Positions 8,835 to 17,337 of a stretch of 64,000 bases of DNA are shown here, piece after piece. The position numbers and the translations under genes were made by a program. A model generated the notes under the pieces. The model made no database searches and was not told the origin of the DNA. It was given only the letters and a program-made list of their open reading frames with translations. Each line of letters begins with the position of its first letter. Position 1 is the stretch's first letter. This stretch comes from Acetobacterium wieringae (GTDB taxonomy: Bacteria > Bacillota > Clostridia > Eubacteriales > Eubacteriaceae): contig NZ_JAIPPU010000017.1 of the NCBI RefSeq assembly GCF_026646375.1, forward strand, positions 25,878 to 89,877. The letters are read 5' to 3'.

Positions 8835-8846
8835 GTTCTTCTTCCT

Positions 8847-10205
8847 TTAAGCAAACGCATCCGGGCCATAGTCATCTTCATTATAACCCACAGCCAGATC
8901 GTTGAATTTTGTATATTCAGGTATCCATGCCAGACGCACGGTTCCGGTAGGACCGTTACGTTGCTTGGCAATGATGACCTCAGATAAGTTTTTTAATTCT
9001 GGGTTTTTATCGTAATAGAATTCCCGGTATAACAGCATGATGACATCGGCATCCTGCTCAATCGAACCGGACTCTCGCAAATCCGACATGACCGGATGGT
9101 GATCGGTTCGAGCATCCGGGGCTCGGCTAAGCTGTGATAAAGCAATCACCGGCGCTTCCATTTCCCGGGCCAGGGCTTTAAGACCCCGGGACATTTCAGA
9201 AATTTCGTTTTGCCGGTTTTCAGTTCGTCCACCGCCGCTCATGAGCTGCAGGTAGTCAATCACAATCAGATCCAGGGATTTTTCAGTTTTTAGCCGCCGA
9301 CATTTGGAACGGACTTCCGAAACCGTGATTCCCGGGGTATCATCGATAAAAATACTGGCGCCGTAGAGGGTGTTGTAACCAACCACCATTCGCTCCCAGT
9401 CTTCCTTACTGAGATTCCCGGTACGGACGTTATTGCTGTCCACTAATGAGGCTGCGCAAAGCATACGCTGTACGAGCTGTTCCTTGGACATCTCCAGACT
9501 AAAAATCGCCACTGAGCGATTGTCTTTAATGGCAGCATTTTGAGCAATGTTCAAGGCAAAGGCGGTTTTTCCCATTGATGGTCGGGCCGCCACAATGATC
9601 AGATCCGAGGGCTGTAAGCCGGAGGTAATATGATTAAGTTCGGTAAAACCGGTTTCAATTCCGGTGAGCTTGCCTTTTTTACTTTCGATGGCTTCAATCT
9701 GGGCCAGGGTGGTGGCGAGGGTTTCCTGAATACTCTGAAAATCGCCCGTTCGCCGGCCCTGGGAAACCTTAAAAATTTCCTGTTCGGCCCGATCAATGAC
9801 ATCCCCGATATTATCATACTGGCCATAACTGTCTTCGAGAATCTGAGTGGCCGTATGAATTAGATTTCTTATCACCGCCTTCTCATGAACGATTTGGCAG
9901 TATTCCAGATAATTCCGGTGAATCGGCACCATCTCGATCAGCTCACTGAGATAGCCAATCCCACCGATTTTTTCCAGCACCCCCCGGTTTCTCAGAGCGT
10001 TGATCAGCGTGACCGTATCAATGGGTTTTCGTTCATTGTGAAGATCAAGCATCGCTTCATAGATTTCTTTATGACCGCCCCGATAAAAATCCTGGGGGGA
10101 TAACAGCTCCTCAGCCCGGGCAATATTGGACTCATCCATCAGGATGGCACCTAGCACAGACTGCTCTGCTTCAATATTATGGGGCGGGACTTTGGGATTC
10201 ATCAC
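8847..10205 (-). CDS. dnaB: Replicative DNA helicase
   Basis: A 452-residue hexameric helicase. It has an N-terminal DnaB domain (residues about 6-110, opening with PPHNIEAEQSVLGA), a linker and a RecA-type motor with Walker A ARPSMGKT (about 207-214), Walker B VIDYLQLM, and the EISRGLK- and QLSR-type motifs late in the motor. It unwinds the template ahead of Pol III. No intein interrupts it. It lies 11 bases after rplI in the rplI-dnaB order common in Bacillota. Confidence 0.97.
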   Translation of the reverse strand: MMNPKVPPHNIEAEQSVLGAILMDESNIARAEELLSPQDFYRGGHKEIYEAMLDLHNERKPIDTVTLINALRNRGVLEKIGGIGYLSELIEMVPIHRNYLEYCQIVHEKAVIRNLIHTATQILEDSYGQYDNIGDVIDRAEQEIFKVSQGRRTGDFQSIQETLATTLAQIEAIESKKGKLTGIETGFTELNHITSGLQPSDLIIVAARPSMGKTAFALNIAQNAAIKDNRSVAIFSLEMSKEQLVQRMLCAASLVDSNNVRTGNLSKEDWERMVVGYNTLYGASIFIDDTPGITVSEVRSKCRRLKTEKSLDLIVIDYLQLMSGGGRTENRQNEISEMSRGLKALAREMEAPVIALSQLSRAPDARTDHHPVMSDLRESGSIEQDADVIMLLYREFYYDKNPELKNLSEVIIAKQRNGPTGTVRLAWIPEYTKFNDLAVGYNEDDYGPDAFA

Positions 10206-10216
10206 CGCTTAATCTC

Positions 10217-10666
10217 CTAGGCTTCGCCTTTGATGAGTACGGTCAGTTTTCCGATTACGCCCTGATAGGTTTTAATCTTAACCTCCGCCCGACCCACATT
10301 GCGCAATGGCATTTCCAGTTCGACTTTGCGCTTATCAACCTTGATGCCTTTTTGTTTTTCGAGAGCTTCAGCAATGTCTTTACTGGTAACCGACCCAAAC
10401 AATTTGCCGTCTTCGCCAGCCCGTTCGGTAATCGTAATTTCCGTTTCATCAATGGTTTTAGCTAGCTCAACGGCGGCCTGTCGTTCGGCTGCGACTTTTT
10501 GTGCTTCTTCGGCTTTGTTCGTCTCAGCCATAGCAATATTTTCTTTATTGCCAATGACACCCTTACCGGTTTTAATCAAAAAGTTCCGGCCATAACCATC
10601 CTTCACTTCGACAATATCACCTTTATTTCCAACATTTTTTACATTTTCCAATAAGACTACTTTCAT
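10217..10666 (-). CDS. rplI: 50S ribosomal protein L9
   Basis: A 149-residue L9 with the diagnostic N-terminal MKVVLLENVKNVGNKGDIVE and GYGRNFL motifs, a long connecting helix rich in Ala, Glu and Lys, and a C-terminal rRNA-binding domain. It binds 23S rRNA near the L1 stalk base. Its start overlaps the gdpP stop by 4 bases (ATGA), so translation is probably coupled to gdpP. Confidence 0.97.
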   Translation of the reverse strand: MKVVLLENVKNVGNKGDIVEVKDGYGRNFLIKTGKGVIGNKENIAMAETNKAEEAQKVAAERQAAVELAKTIDETEITITERAGEDGKLFGSVTSKDIAEALEKQKGIKVDKRKVELEMPLRNVGRAEVKIKTYQGVIGKLTVLIKGEA

Positions 10667-12636
10667 GATCCATTCTCCTTCTTGTATTTTTTAATGGCAG
10701 TGAGCAATAGTTCGACCCCGGTTTCGATATTTTTTTCACCGGGAAACTGTGCTCCGGCAATGGCCAAATGGCCACCACCACCCAATTTTTCTAAGATTAC
10801 CTGAACATTGACTTCGCCCATGGAGCGGGCACTGATAGCCAGCCCCTCTTCATTTTTAAGAATGATAAAGGAAGCCACGATTCCCTTAATATTTAACAAT
10901 TCATCCGCCGCCTGGGCGGCAATCACCTTACCATAATCGGTATTGTTCTCAAAGGTTGAGATCGCAATGTTATCAAAATAGATTTTAGCATTCTTGACTG
11001 CATCTGATTTGGCCGTATAGGTATTCAGATCATCCTGCAGCAAAATTTTACTGATCAGGGTATCGGCGCCCTTTCGCCTTAAGTAAGAGGCGGCTTCAAA
11101 GGTTCGCACCCCCGTTTTTAAGGTAAACATCTTGGTATCCATACACATCCCCGCCATTAAAGCGTTGGCTTCAATGACATTGAGCTGGCTCTTCTCATCA
11201 AAATACTGCAGCAACTCAGTCACCAGTTCGCAGGTGGATGAAGCATAGGCTTCAGTATAGGTCAACAGCGTTTCATTAATGGCTTTTCCAGACCGCCGAT
11301 GATGATCGATAACCACTATTTTAGGGATCTGATCCACCAGGGACGGCATTTCCAGATAATTGACGGTTTGGGTATCTAAAATAATCAAAAGTGTGTTTTT
11401 AGTGGCATAGCTTTCGGCTTCTTTGGGGGTAATAAAGGCATCCTGATAGGCTTCATTTTCCAACAGATAATCAAACAGTGATTTGATCGAATAATTTATC
11501 TCCCGAATCACGATTTTTCCTTCTTTACCAAGGGATTTACAGGCTCCCAGCAACCCGACCGCCGACCCCAGACAGTCCATATCGGGATTCTGATGACCCA
11601 TCATCAGAACGTGATCCGACTCTTTGATTAGCTCTTTCAGACCGTAAGCCTTAACCCGGGCCTTAACCTTGGTTCTTTTTTCGGTGGCTTCGCTCTTGCC
11701 CCCGTAAAAGGACATTTTTTCATCTTGCCGCACCACGGCCTGATCACCACCCCGAGCCAGGGCAATATCCAAGGCTGAATGGGACAATTCCTGAGATTCG
11801 ATAATCCCCAGAATATTTTCAGAGATACCAATACCAATACTGAGGGTGATCGGTACTTTTTCATCATTTTCAATTTCTCGAACTTCATCAAGGATTTTAA
11901 AATTCTCTTTTTGCAGAGCACAGATTTTTCCCCGCTCAAAAATCATCAGATAACGGTCACTTTCATACTCAATGATCACACTGCCCAGCTGTTTCGCCCA
12001 TTCGTTAAGCTTCAGATCAACCTTTCCAAGTATCGCCGAGCGCTTATGACTGGGAATCTGCTCAATGATATCATCATAATTGTCAATGACGATGTAGCAG
12101 AACAGCGGCGAGTTTTTCCGGTACAGCTGCCGCTGCTTACTTTGTTCGGTGACATCAAAAAAATGCAACAGTTCAAAACTATGAATTTTGTCAGAAAAAG
12201 CATTCGTAACCACACCATAGTCCCGTTCTTCATAATGGAAGGTAAATTCCTCTGCTTTGATGGCCTCGATCAGATTGAAATCTAATTCTTTAATGATACT
12301 TTTTTTGAACAAGCCTTCTTTTTCTTTTTTAAAGGCCTTTCCAAATGCCTGATTATACCAATAAATGATGCCTTCATTATCGACAATCGCCATGGCAATC
12401 GGCATTTCATACATCCGTTCCTGATTAATCTTATCGAGATCACTGTAGATTTCATCAATGGCTTTATCGATTTTGATCTCATCAATGGTGGTGTTTTTGG
12501 TGTAATACATGATCAAAATCACAAAGATAATAACCCCGCCAATTCCCAGGAAGATATTAAAAAAACCAAGTACCAGAGAGACAATCAACTGAGCCGCTAA
12601 CGCAAATCGGACAATATCTTTTTTTGACTCTTTCAT
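10663..12636 (-). CDS. gdpP: Cyclic-di-AMP phosphodiesterase, GdpP/YybT family
   Basis: A 657-residue membrane-anchored enzyme. Two transmembrane helices (about 9-45) are followed by a PAS-like domain (MAIVDNEGIIYWYNQAF), a degenerate GGDEF-like domain, and DHH and DHHA1 domains. The phosphodiesterase motifs are intact: GHQNPDMDCLGS, VVIDHHRRS and the GGGGHLAIAGA loop. GdpP proteins hydrolyse c-di-AMP to pApA and help control potassium, osmotic and cell-wall homeostasis. It overlaps the DUF2232 gene and rplI by 4 bases each, as in the yybS-yybT-rplI cluster. Confidence 0.94.
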   Translation of the reverse strand: MKESKKDIVRFALAAQLIVSLVLGFFNIFLGIGGVIIFVILIMYYTKNTTIDEIKIDKAIDEIYSDLDKINQERMYEMPIAMAIVDNEGIIYWYNQAFGKAFKKEKEGLFKKSIIKELDFNLIEAIKAEEFTFHYEERDYGVVTNAFSDKIHSFELLHFFDVTEQSKQRQLYRKNSPLFCYIVIDNYDDIIEQIPSHKRSAILGKVDLKLNEWAKQLGSVIIEYESDRYLMIFERGKICALQKENFKILDEVREIENDEKVPITLSIGIGISENILGIIESQELSHSALDIALARGGDQAVVRQDEKMSFYGGKSEATEKRTKVKARVKAYGLKELIKESDHVLMMGHQNPDMDCLGSAVGLLGACKSLGKEGKIVIREINYSIKSLFDYLLENEAYQDAFITPKEAESYATKNTLLIILDTQTVNYLEMPSLVDQIPKIVVIDHHRRSGKAINETLLTYTEAYASSTCELVTELLQYFDEKSQLNVIEANALMAGMCMDTKMFTLKTGVRTFEAASYLRRKGADTLISKILLQDDLNTYTAKSDAVKNAKIYFDNIAISTFENNTDYGKVIAAQAADELLNIKGIVASFIILKNEEGLAISARSMGEVNVQVILEKLGGGGHLAIAGAQFPGEKNIETGVELLLTAIKKYKKENGS

Positions 12637-13586
12637 TTGATCTGGGACTCCCTTCGAAAAATCCGACGAATTCCGATGTACGTATCAGCGATCCCCAAAA
12701 TGGTTACCAGTGAGCTAAGCAATAAGCTTAAGATGACTACCAGCACTTTTAGCCCCTTATTCGTTAATTGCTTGTATTCCAGATAGTTTAAAATCAATGA
12801 TAGTCCCATAATGAGGAAAATAATATTGACAAAATTCATCACCGTGACAATATAAATCTGCGGAATCGTGGTAATCTGAAACATACTGATGATAAAATCA
12901 CCGAGGATCAGTACCATCAAAAAATATTTAAGGGTTGCTGGCATTTCCCATTGACTTAAAGGTCTAAAGGTTTTAACCGGATAGCCGATCCGCTTTAAAA
13001 TCATATCTGAAACGATCACATTGACCATCCCAAATACAACTGGCAGTAACAGAAAAGCACTGGGTAATGCCAGCTTCATCATTTCAATGTTTTTATCCAT
13101 GGCCGTTTTGGCCATTGCCAGCTGTTCGGCATCCATAATATTGGCGATTTGATAAAACGTCATCACCTCACTGGTACTCTGTTCCAGGGTCTGTAACAGC
13201 AGGCTGGTAAAACCAATCCCCATCACCCATTCATAGCTGGCCACCACCGCAATCAGCAAAATTGCAAAACCAATAATTCCGATGGCCACTTTCAGAACCG
13301 GTGAATAATCCCGATTATAGGCAAATCCCAGACTGCAGCCCACAAAAAGCATCAGGGCCCCAAAAGAAATCGCATTGAGCGGTCCCAAAAAAAGACCAAT
13401 TAGAATCGTGGCTGCAATGCTGGAAAGGATACTCACCTTCAGACCCTGGCGTTTTCCCAATACCACCATCGGTACCGGTATAAAAAATACCAACAGCACA
13501 AAAAAAGGCAAGTAATAGCTAACTAAGGTAAGAATGACTCCCAGAGCACAAAACATGGCACCTTCTGTTATTCCACGTGTTTTCAT
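12633..13586 (-). CDS. DUF2232 / YybS family membrane protein
   Basis: A 317-residue polytopic membrane protein with about eight hydrophobic segments and an N-terminal RGITEGAMFCALGVILTL start typical of DUF2232 (YybS). Some members resemble S-components of vitamin transporters, but no substrate is known. It is the first gene of the DUF2232-gdpP-rplI-dnaB run and overlaps gdpP by 4 bases. A GGAGG ribosome binding site precedes the ATG. Confidence 0.85.
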   Translation of the reverse strand: MKTRGITEGAMFCALGVILTLVSYYLPFFVLLVFFIPVPMVVLGKRQGLKVSILSSIAATILIGLFLGPLNAISFGALMLFVGCSLGFAYNRDYSPVLKVAIGIIGFAILLIAVVASYEWVMGIGFTSLLLQTLEQSTSEVMTFYQIANIMDAEQLAMAKTAMDKNIEMMKLALPSAFLLLPVVFGMVNVIVSDMILKRIGYPVKTFRPLSQWEMPATLKYFLMVLILGDFIISMFQITTIPQIYIVTVMNFVNIIFLIMGLSLILNYLEYKQLTNKGLKVLVVILSLLLSSLVTILGIADTYIGIRRIFRRESQIK

Positions 13587-13856
13587 TAATCCTCCAAATT
13601 GGTAACTTACGTATTACCCTATCCCACTCATGTATAAAAAGTTACTGAACCATTATATCATATTAACGGAAAATGCCTATTATTTTTGTTTGCTCTGATT
13701 TTTAATTTCTCCCACAATTCTTCCAAACCTTCCCGGCAGAATCATTTGCCTGGTGCGTTTTAACAGGAACTTCGCTCAAGAATTTACTTCGCTCATTGGT
13801 GAAAAAGAAAAAGCTGTTCGCTCCAGATCCTTCCTGAAACAAACAGCTTTGCGTTT
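13587..13856 (-). promoter_or_regulatory. Intergenic region with promoter -10 box for the DUF2232-gdpP-rplI-dnaB operon
   Basis: On the minus strand a TATAAT (13657-13652) sits about 65 bases before the DUF2232 ATG. No good -35 box is visible, so it may be an extended or activated promoter. The stretch between it and the rpsR terminator contains two direct copies of GAGCGAAGT about 18 bases apart (near 13770-13795) and no ORF. Confidence 0.5.
13803..13850 (-). terminator. Terminator after rpsR
   Basis: On the minus strand AAAGCTGTT (13850-13842) pairs with AACAGCTTT (13818-13810) and is followed by a T-rich tract. It lies 6 bases after the rpsR stop and ends the rpsF-ssb-rpsR operon. Confidence 0.85.
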
Positions 13857-14084
13857 TTAATTGTTTGAGCTATATGGTAATAGGGCAACATTTCGCGCAC
13901 GTTTAATGGCTTCAGTTACCTTTCTCTGATGTTTAGCACAGGTGCCGGTTGCTCGTCTTGGTAGAATTTTCCCACGTTCGGAAACGAATTTTTTTAACGT
14001 TACTACATCTTTATAGTCAACATTTTCTACTTTTCGTTCGCAAAACTCACAAACTTTTCTTCGCTTTTTAAATGGTTTTGGCAT
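13857..14084 (-). CDS. rpsR: 30S ribosomal protein S18
   Basis: A 75-residue S18. An N-terminal CxxC pair (C12, C15) and a later TGTC suggest the zinc-binding form of the protein. The [22 protein letters not shown] core is typical. S18 pairs with S6 on the small-subunit platform. A TAGGAGGA ribosome binding site precedes the ATG. It is third in the rpsF-ssb-rpsR operon. Confidence 0.97.
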   Translation of the reverse strand: MPKPFKKRRKVCEFCERKVENVDYKDVVTLKKFVSERGKILPRRATGTCAKHQRKVTEAIKRARNVALLPYSSNN

Positions 14085-14102
14085 TGTATTTTTCCTCCTA
14101 TC

Positions 14103-14540
14103 TTAAAAAGGTATATCGTCATCATCGGCCATCAGATGAAAATCTTCATCCAATCCCATTACTGACATATTATTATTGGATTGTGGCGCTGAAGTTTGCT
14201 GGAATCCGGCATTCGAATCTCTCCGGCCAGATGAGAGAAAACTAATCTCATCGGCAACAACTTCCGTCACATAACGTCGTTGACCATCCTGTGCGTCGTA
14301 ACTTCTTACCTGTAGTCGTCCTGATACACCAATTTGGCTACCCTTTGACAAATATTGTCCTGCAATTTCTGCCTGTTTTCCCCATACAACGATTGGCACA
14401 AAATCTGCTTCTTTTTGACCATCTTTGTTTTTAAAACGACGATCCACCGCTAAGGTAAATGAAGCGACTGCTCTGCCCGTTGTTGTGTTTTTCACCTCAG
14501 GATCACGGGTTAGTCTTCCTACGAGAATTACTTTATTCAC
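14103..14540 (-). CDS. ssb: Single-stranded DNA-binding protein
   Basis: A 145-residue SSB. It has an OB-fold domain (residues 1-105) opening with MNKVILVGRLTRDPE, a short Gln/Asn-rich linker and the acidic tip DDDDIPF that recruits repair and replication partners. It coats single-stranded DNA at the fork. It sits between rpsF and rpsR, the classic Bacillota arrangement, with 11 and 18 base gaps. Confidence 0.97.
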   Translation of the reverse strand: MNKVILVGRLTRDPEVKNTTTGRAVASFTLAVDRRFKNKDGQKEADFVPIVVWGKQAEIAGQYLSKGSQIGVSGRLQVRSYDAQDGQRRYVTEVVADEISFLSSGRRDSNAGFQQTSAPQSNNNMSVMGLDEDFHLMADDDDIPF

Positions 14541-14551
14541 AGAATTGCCCC

Positions 14552-14839
14552 CTATTTCTCTTTTTTAATAACGATGCTTCGAATAAACTGTTCGTTAATT
14601 TTGTATAAATGATCCAATGCATCAAGTACTGAATTATCAGCTTTGAAGTCAATTAAAACATAGAAGCCTTCTTGATACTTTTTATCGATTTCGTAGGCTA
14701 ATTTTCGTTTGCCCCATTCGTCGACTTTTTCAATTTCTCCAGCCGCTTCAATAACAGCCTTTACTTTGCCAACGAGTTCTTCAATCGCTTCTTTCTCAAG
14801 ATCCGGTTTTAAAACAAATAGTGTTTCATACTTTCTCAT
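14552..14839 (-). CDS. rpsF: 30S ribosomal protein S6
   Basis: A 95-residue S6 opening with MRKYETLFVLKPDL and carrying the WGKRKLAYEI motif. It forms a heterodimer with S18 on the small subunit. It is first in its operon, with a GGAGGTG ribosome binding site and a short leader of about 55 bases containing a GCTCGCT / AGTGAGC hairpin. That leader might carry S6:S18 autoregulation, but I could not match the conserved motif with certainty. Confidence 0.97.
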   Translation of the reverse strand: MRKYETLFVLKPDLEKEAIEELVGKVKAVIEAAGEIEKVDEWGKRKLAYEIDKKYQEGFYVLIDFKADNSVLDALDHLYKINEQFIRSIVIKKEK

Positions 14840-14901
14840 TCCATTTCACCTCCTCATGGACTATGGCTCACTTTTCCAGCGAGCAAGGATTACAGCTTTT
14901 A

Positions 14902-14929
14902 ATTATATCATATCTTACAATTCATGCAA
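14902..14929 (-). promoter_or_regulatory. Promoter of rpsF-ssb-rpsR
   Basis: TTGCAT (14929-14924) and TATAAT (14907-14902) are separated by 16 bases on the minus strand, about 65 bases before the rpsF ATG. It begins just after the upstream SpoIIM-like gene. Confidence 0.8.
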
Positions 14930-14952
14930 GGATTTTCTTGTATTTTTTTATA

Positions 14953-15585
14953 TCAGACAGGTACAACCGCATTGAAAAGAATTGGCGTCATAAATGTTTC
15001 TATAAAAGAAGCTAAGAAGAAAAGTGGAATCAGCCACAATAAATAAATTCGCAAACATCCAATCGCCGCCTGTTTTAGCTCACCCTTCAGGCTTCTTCTC
15101 AAAATTGTTTTTGATAATTGCAAACAGAGATGTACACCCAGCGTTACCCCTAGAACCAGCGCTGGAATCTCAATCATACCATGGGGCAAAACCCCCACCA
15201 GAAAAGCAAACCAGCCAATGCCATTGGTTTGATACACTGCACCAATCAAACCAATAATAATCGCATTGGAAGCCAGCGAAAACATTGGCAAAAATAAAAA
15301 TGGAACAACCCCTAAAAGACTGCTGATTCCACTGGCAATTACATTATTTAAAAAAATACCCAGCCATAGATCGACACCGGTGCCATCTAAAAATTCTTTC
15401 TGGTTAAACAACGCCTGCAACTCATTAAAATAACTCTGACTCAAACCCGGGTCACTCAGAAAAAGCAGGGTATTTAAAACACTCATAACCACAAAAAATG
15501 TCAGACAAAAAAAGAACGTTGGTTTTAAATGTTTTTCAAAATAGGTTTCTGCTCCATTCCATTGGGTCATAAAAAATTCTTTCAT
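14953..15585 (-). CDS. SpoIIM / DUF95 family integral membrane protein
   Basis: A 210-residue protein with about five membrane spans. It contains the family landmark LPHGMIEIPA and an N-terminal KHLKPTFFF cytoplasmic stretch. SpoIIM takes part in septal peptidoglycan dissolution during engulfment in sporulating Bacillota, but the wider family occurs in non-sporulators, so a sporulation role is not implied. It overlaps the DUF951 gene by 4 bases and ends the operon that starts at 18410. Confidence 0.8.
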   Translation of the reverse strand: MKEFFMTQWNGAETYFEKHLKPTFFFCLTFFVVMSVLNTLLFLSDPGLSQSYFNELQALFNQKEFLDGTGVDLWLGIFLNNVIASGISSLLGVVPFLFLPMFSLASNAIIIGLIGAVYQTNGIGWFAFLVGVLPHGMIEIPALVLGVTLGVHLCLQLSKTILRRSLKGELKQAAIGCLRIYLLWLIPLFFLASFIETFMTPILFNAVVPV

Positions 15586-15788
15586 ACTTCTCCCTTGCTT
15601 TCACCGCTCAGAATTTTCTTTATCTGTTTATTGAATTTAGACCGCTGAAGCATAACAATATGGCCGCAACCCAGACATTTTATTTTAATATCAGCCCCAA
15701 CCCGGATAATTTCCCATTGAAAGCTTCCGCAGGGATGCTTTTTTTTCATTTCTACCCGATCCCCTAAAGAATAAACTTTAGTTTCCAT
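15582..15788 (-). CDS. DUF951 family small protein
   Basis: A 68-residue basic protein. LGDRVEMKKKHPCGS and IKCLGCGHIVMLQRSKF are the DUF951 hallmarks. Three cysteines (HPCG and CLGC) could form a small zinc site. Family members are linked to MscS genes in Bacillota and have been suggested to bind nucleic acid, with no proven role. It overlaps the mscS gene by 11 bases and the SpoIIM-like gene by 4, so it is translated within a tight operon. Confidence 0.85.
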   Translation of the reverse strand: METKVYSLGDRVEMKKKHPCGSFQWEIIRVGADIKIKCLGCGHIVMLQRSKFNKQIKKILSGESKGEV

Positions 15789-16674
15789 ATTTCACCTCTG
15801 CTTCTTTTTTGTCCATCGGTCTGACCGAATTTTGATTATATATCACGGTTTTATTATATGGAATTTCAATTCCTTTTTCATCAAATACCGTTTTGATTCG
15901 TTGCCGCAGTAAATTTTCTGCCGCAAATTTTGATGCCGCATCTTCTTCACATACAACTCGGATAACAACAGCTGACGGATCAAGCCGGGTGACTCCCTGA
16001 ACTTCAGGACGAATTTTAAATAACTCTTCATGGTTTTCATATAGATCTGTGCAGATTTCTTCGAGGATTGTTATGACCTTTTCGACGTTTTCTTCGTAGG
16101 CAATGCTGACCTCAACAATTGCCTTCATATGTCCTTTGGAATAATTGATGAGACGATCGATTTTGCCATTATGAATGATAAAAAGTCCCCCATTAAATTC
16201 CCGAACGCTGGTTGTGCGCATCCCAATCGATTCAACGATACCATAATGCGTTTCATCAATGATCACATAATCACCAACACTAAATTGATTCTCAAAGACA
16301 ATTACAAAGCCACTCATCACATCTTCCACAATCCCCTGAGCCCCAAAACCAATGGCCAGAGTTCCAACTCCAGCTACCGCCAACAATGAACCCACATTAA
16401 TGAATTGACCCAGAATAATCAAACCCGCCAACGTCCAGATACTTGCTCTGGTGGCGGTCTTTGTCACATGATTCAAGGTAACAATTCGGCGAGCGTCCCG
16501 GGGTTCAAGTCCTGCTTTTTCACCATCAAAAATTCGGTCGACAACACCAAAGGTAATTTTTAAACTGATCACAACCACAATTAGAACGATCCCTGAAACC
16601 ATACACTTTTGCAGTAAATGTGAAAAATCAAATTGACTGAGATACGTTGAAAAACTTGTTGTTAAATATTCCAT
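15778..16674 (-). CDS. Small-conductance mechanosensitive channel, MscS family
   Basis: A 298-residue channel with three predicted N-terminal transmembrane helices. The third, pore-lining helix carries AVAGVGTLAIGFGAQ and is followed by the VEDVMSGFVIVFENQFSVGDYV segment typical of MscS and YkuT. A beta domain and C-terminal alpha-beta domain complete it. It opens on membrane tension during osmotic downshock. It lies between the cvpA-like gene and DUF951. Confidence 0.93.
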   Translation of the reverse strand: MEYLTTSFSTYLSQFDFSHLLQKCMVSGIVLIVVVISLKITFGVVDRIFDGEKAGLEPRDARRIVTLNHVTKTATRASIWTLAGLIILGQFINVGSLLAVAGVGTLAIGFGAQGIVEDVMSGFVIVFENQFSVGDYVIIDETHYGIVESIGMRTTSVREFNGGLFIIHNGKIDRLINYSKGHMKAIVEVSIAYEENVEKVITILEEICTDLYENHEELFKIRPEVQGVTRLDPSAVVIRVVCEEDAASKFAAENLLRQRIKTVFDEKGIEIPYNKTVIYNQNSVRPMDKKEAEVKYGN

Positions 16675-16683
16675 AATTGACTC

Positions 16684-17337
16684 CTATTGAATTCCGATAG
16701 CGTTAAGCCCAATTGGTATCCAAGTTGATAATAAACTGCTCGCTTCAACGGTGGGCAAATTGGATACACCTCCCGTGGCAAGATTAATCGCAGAAAATAC
16801 CCAAAGCATCACTGCGATGATGGCGGCTCCTAAAACCATTCCGATTAATGCCCCTACAAGACGATTAATTGTTCCAATGACAGGAATTTTTGAGATTCCT
16901 AAAAAGATGATTTGCAGCAACCAGCACAACACCGAAACCCCCATAACAAGAATACCAAAACTGATACTGTTGGCAATACCATGCTTGATCACTTCTGTCA
17001 TTACGGTAATACCCTGATCCAAGATGGATTGACCATTACTCATAACAGCTTCACCGAGAAGGGCATTGGTTAAACCACTCTGTTGGGTACTCAAATCCAT
17101 CAGCGACTGGGAAATAGCATCAATGTTAATTGTTGCAAAAAGATTATTTAGCATACCCGACTGAATCAACCAATCTGCCAATAGTGGTGAAAAAAACCAG
17201 GCGATTACAAAAGATGCAATAAATCCCCCGAAACTAATCAGGGTATTTATTGCACCTCGTTTGAATCCTATTATTCCTGAAAGTACGCAAATCAGGATAC
17301 ATATTAAATCAAGTGATGTTAGCGTTGAAATACTCAT
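16684..17337 (-). CDS. CvpA family membrane protein
   Basis: A 217-residue protein with four hydrophobic segments and the CvpA opening LDLICILICVLSGIIGFKRGA. The last part (GTINRLVGALIGMVLGA) matches the family's second helix pair. CvpA-family proteins are linked to colicin V production in enterobacteria and to envelope stress more widely. The molecular function is unclear. It overlaps the upstream unknown gene by 4 bases. Confidence 0.85.
   Translation of the reverse strand: MSISTLTSLDLICILICVLSGIIGFKRGAINTLISFGGFIASFVIAWFFSPLLADWLIQSGMLNNLFATINIDAISQSLMDLSTQQSGLTNALLGEAVMSNGQSILDQGITVMTEVIKHGIANSISFGILVMGVSVLCWLLQIIFLGISKIPVIGTINRLVGALIGMVLGAAIIAVMLWVFSAINLATGGVSNLPTVEASSLLSTWIPIGLNAIGIQ

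Noticed and set aside
11779..12285. 168-codon frame on the plus strand opposite gdpP
   Set aside because: The gdpP protein on the minus strand is fully explained by known domains, so this is antisense shadow coding.
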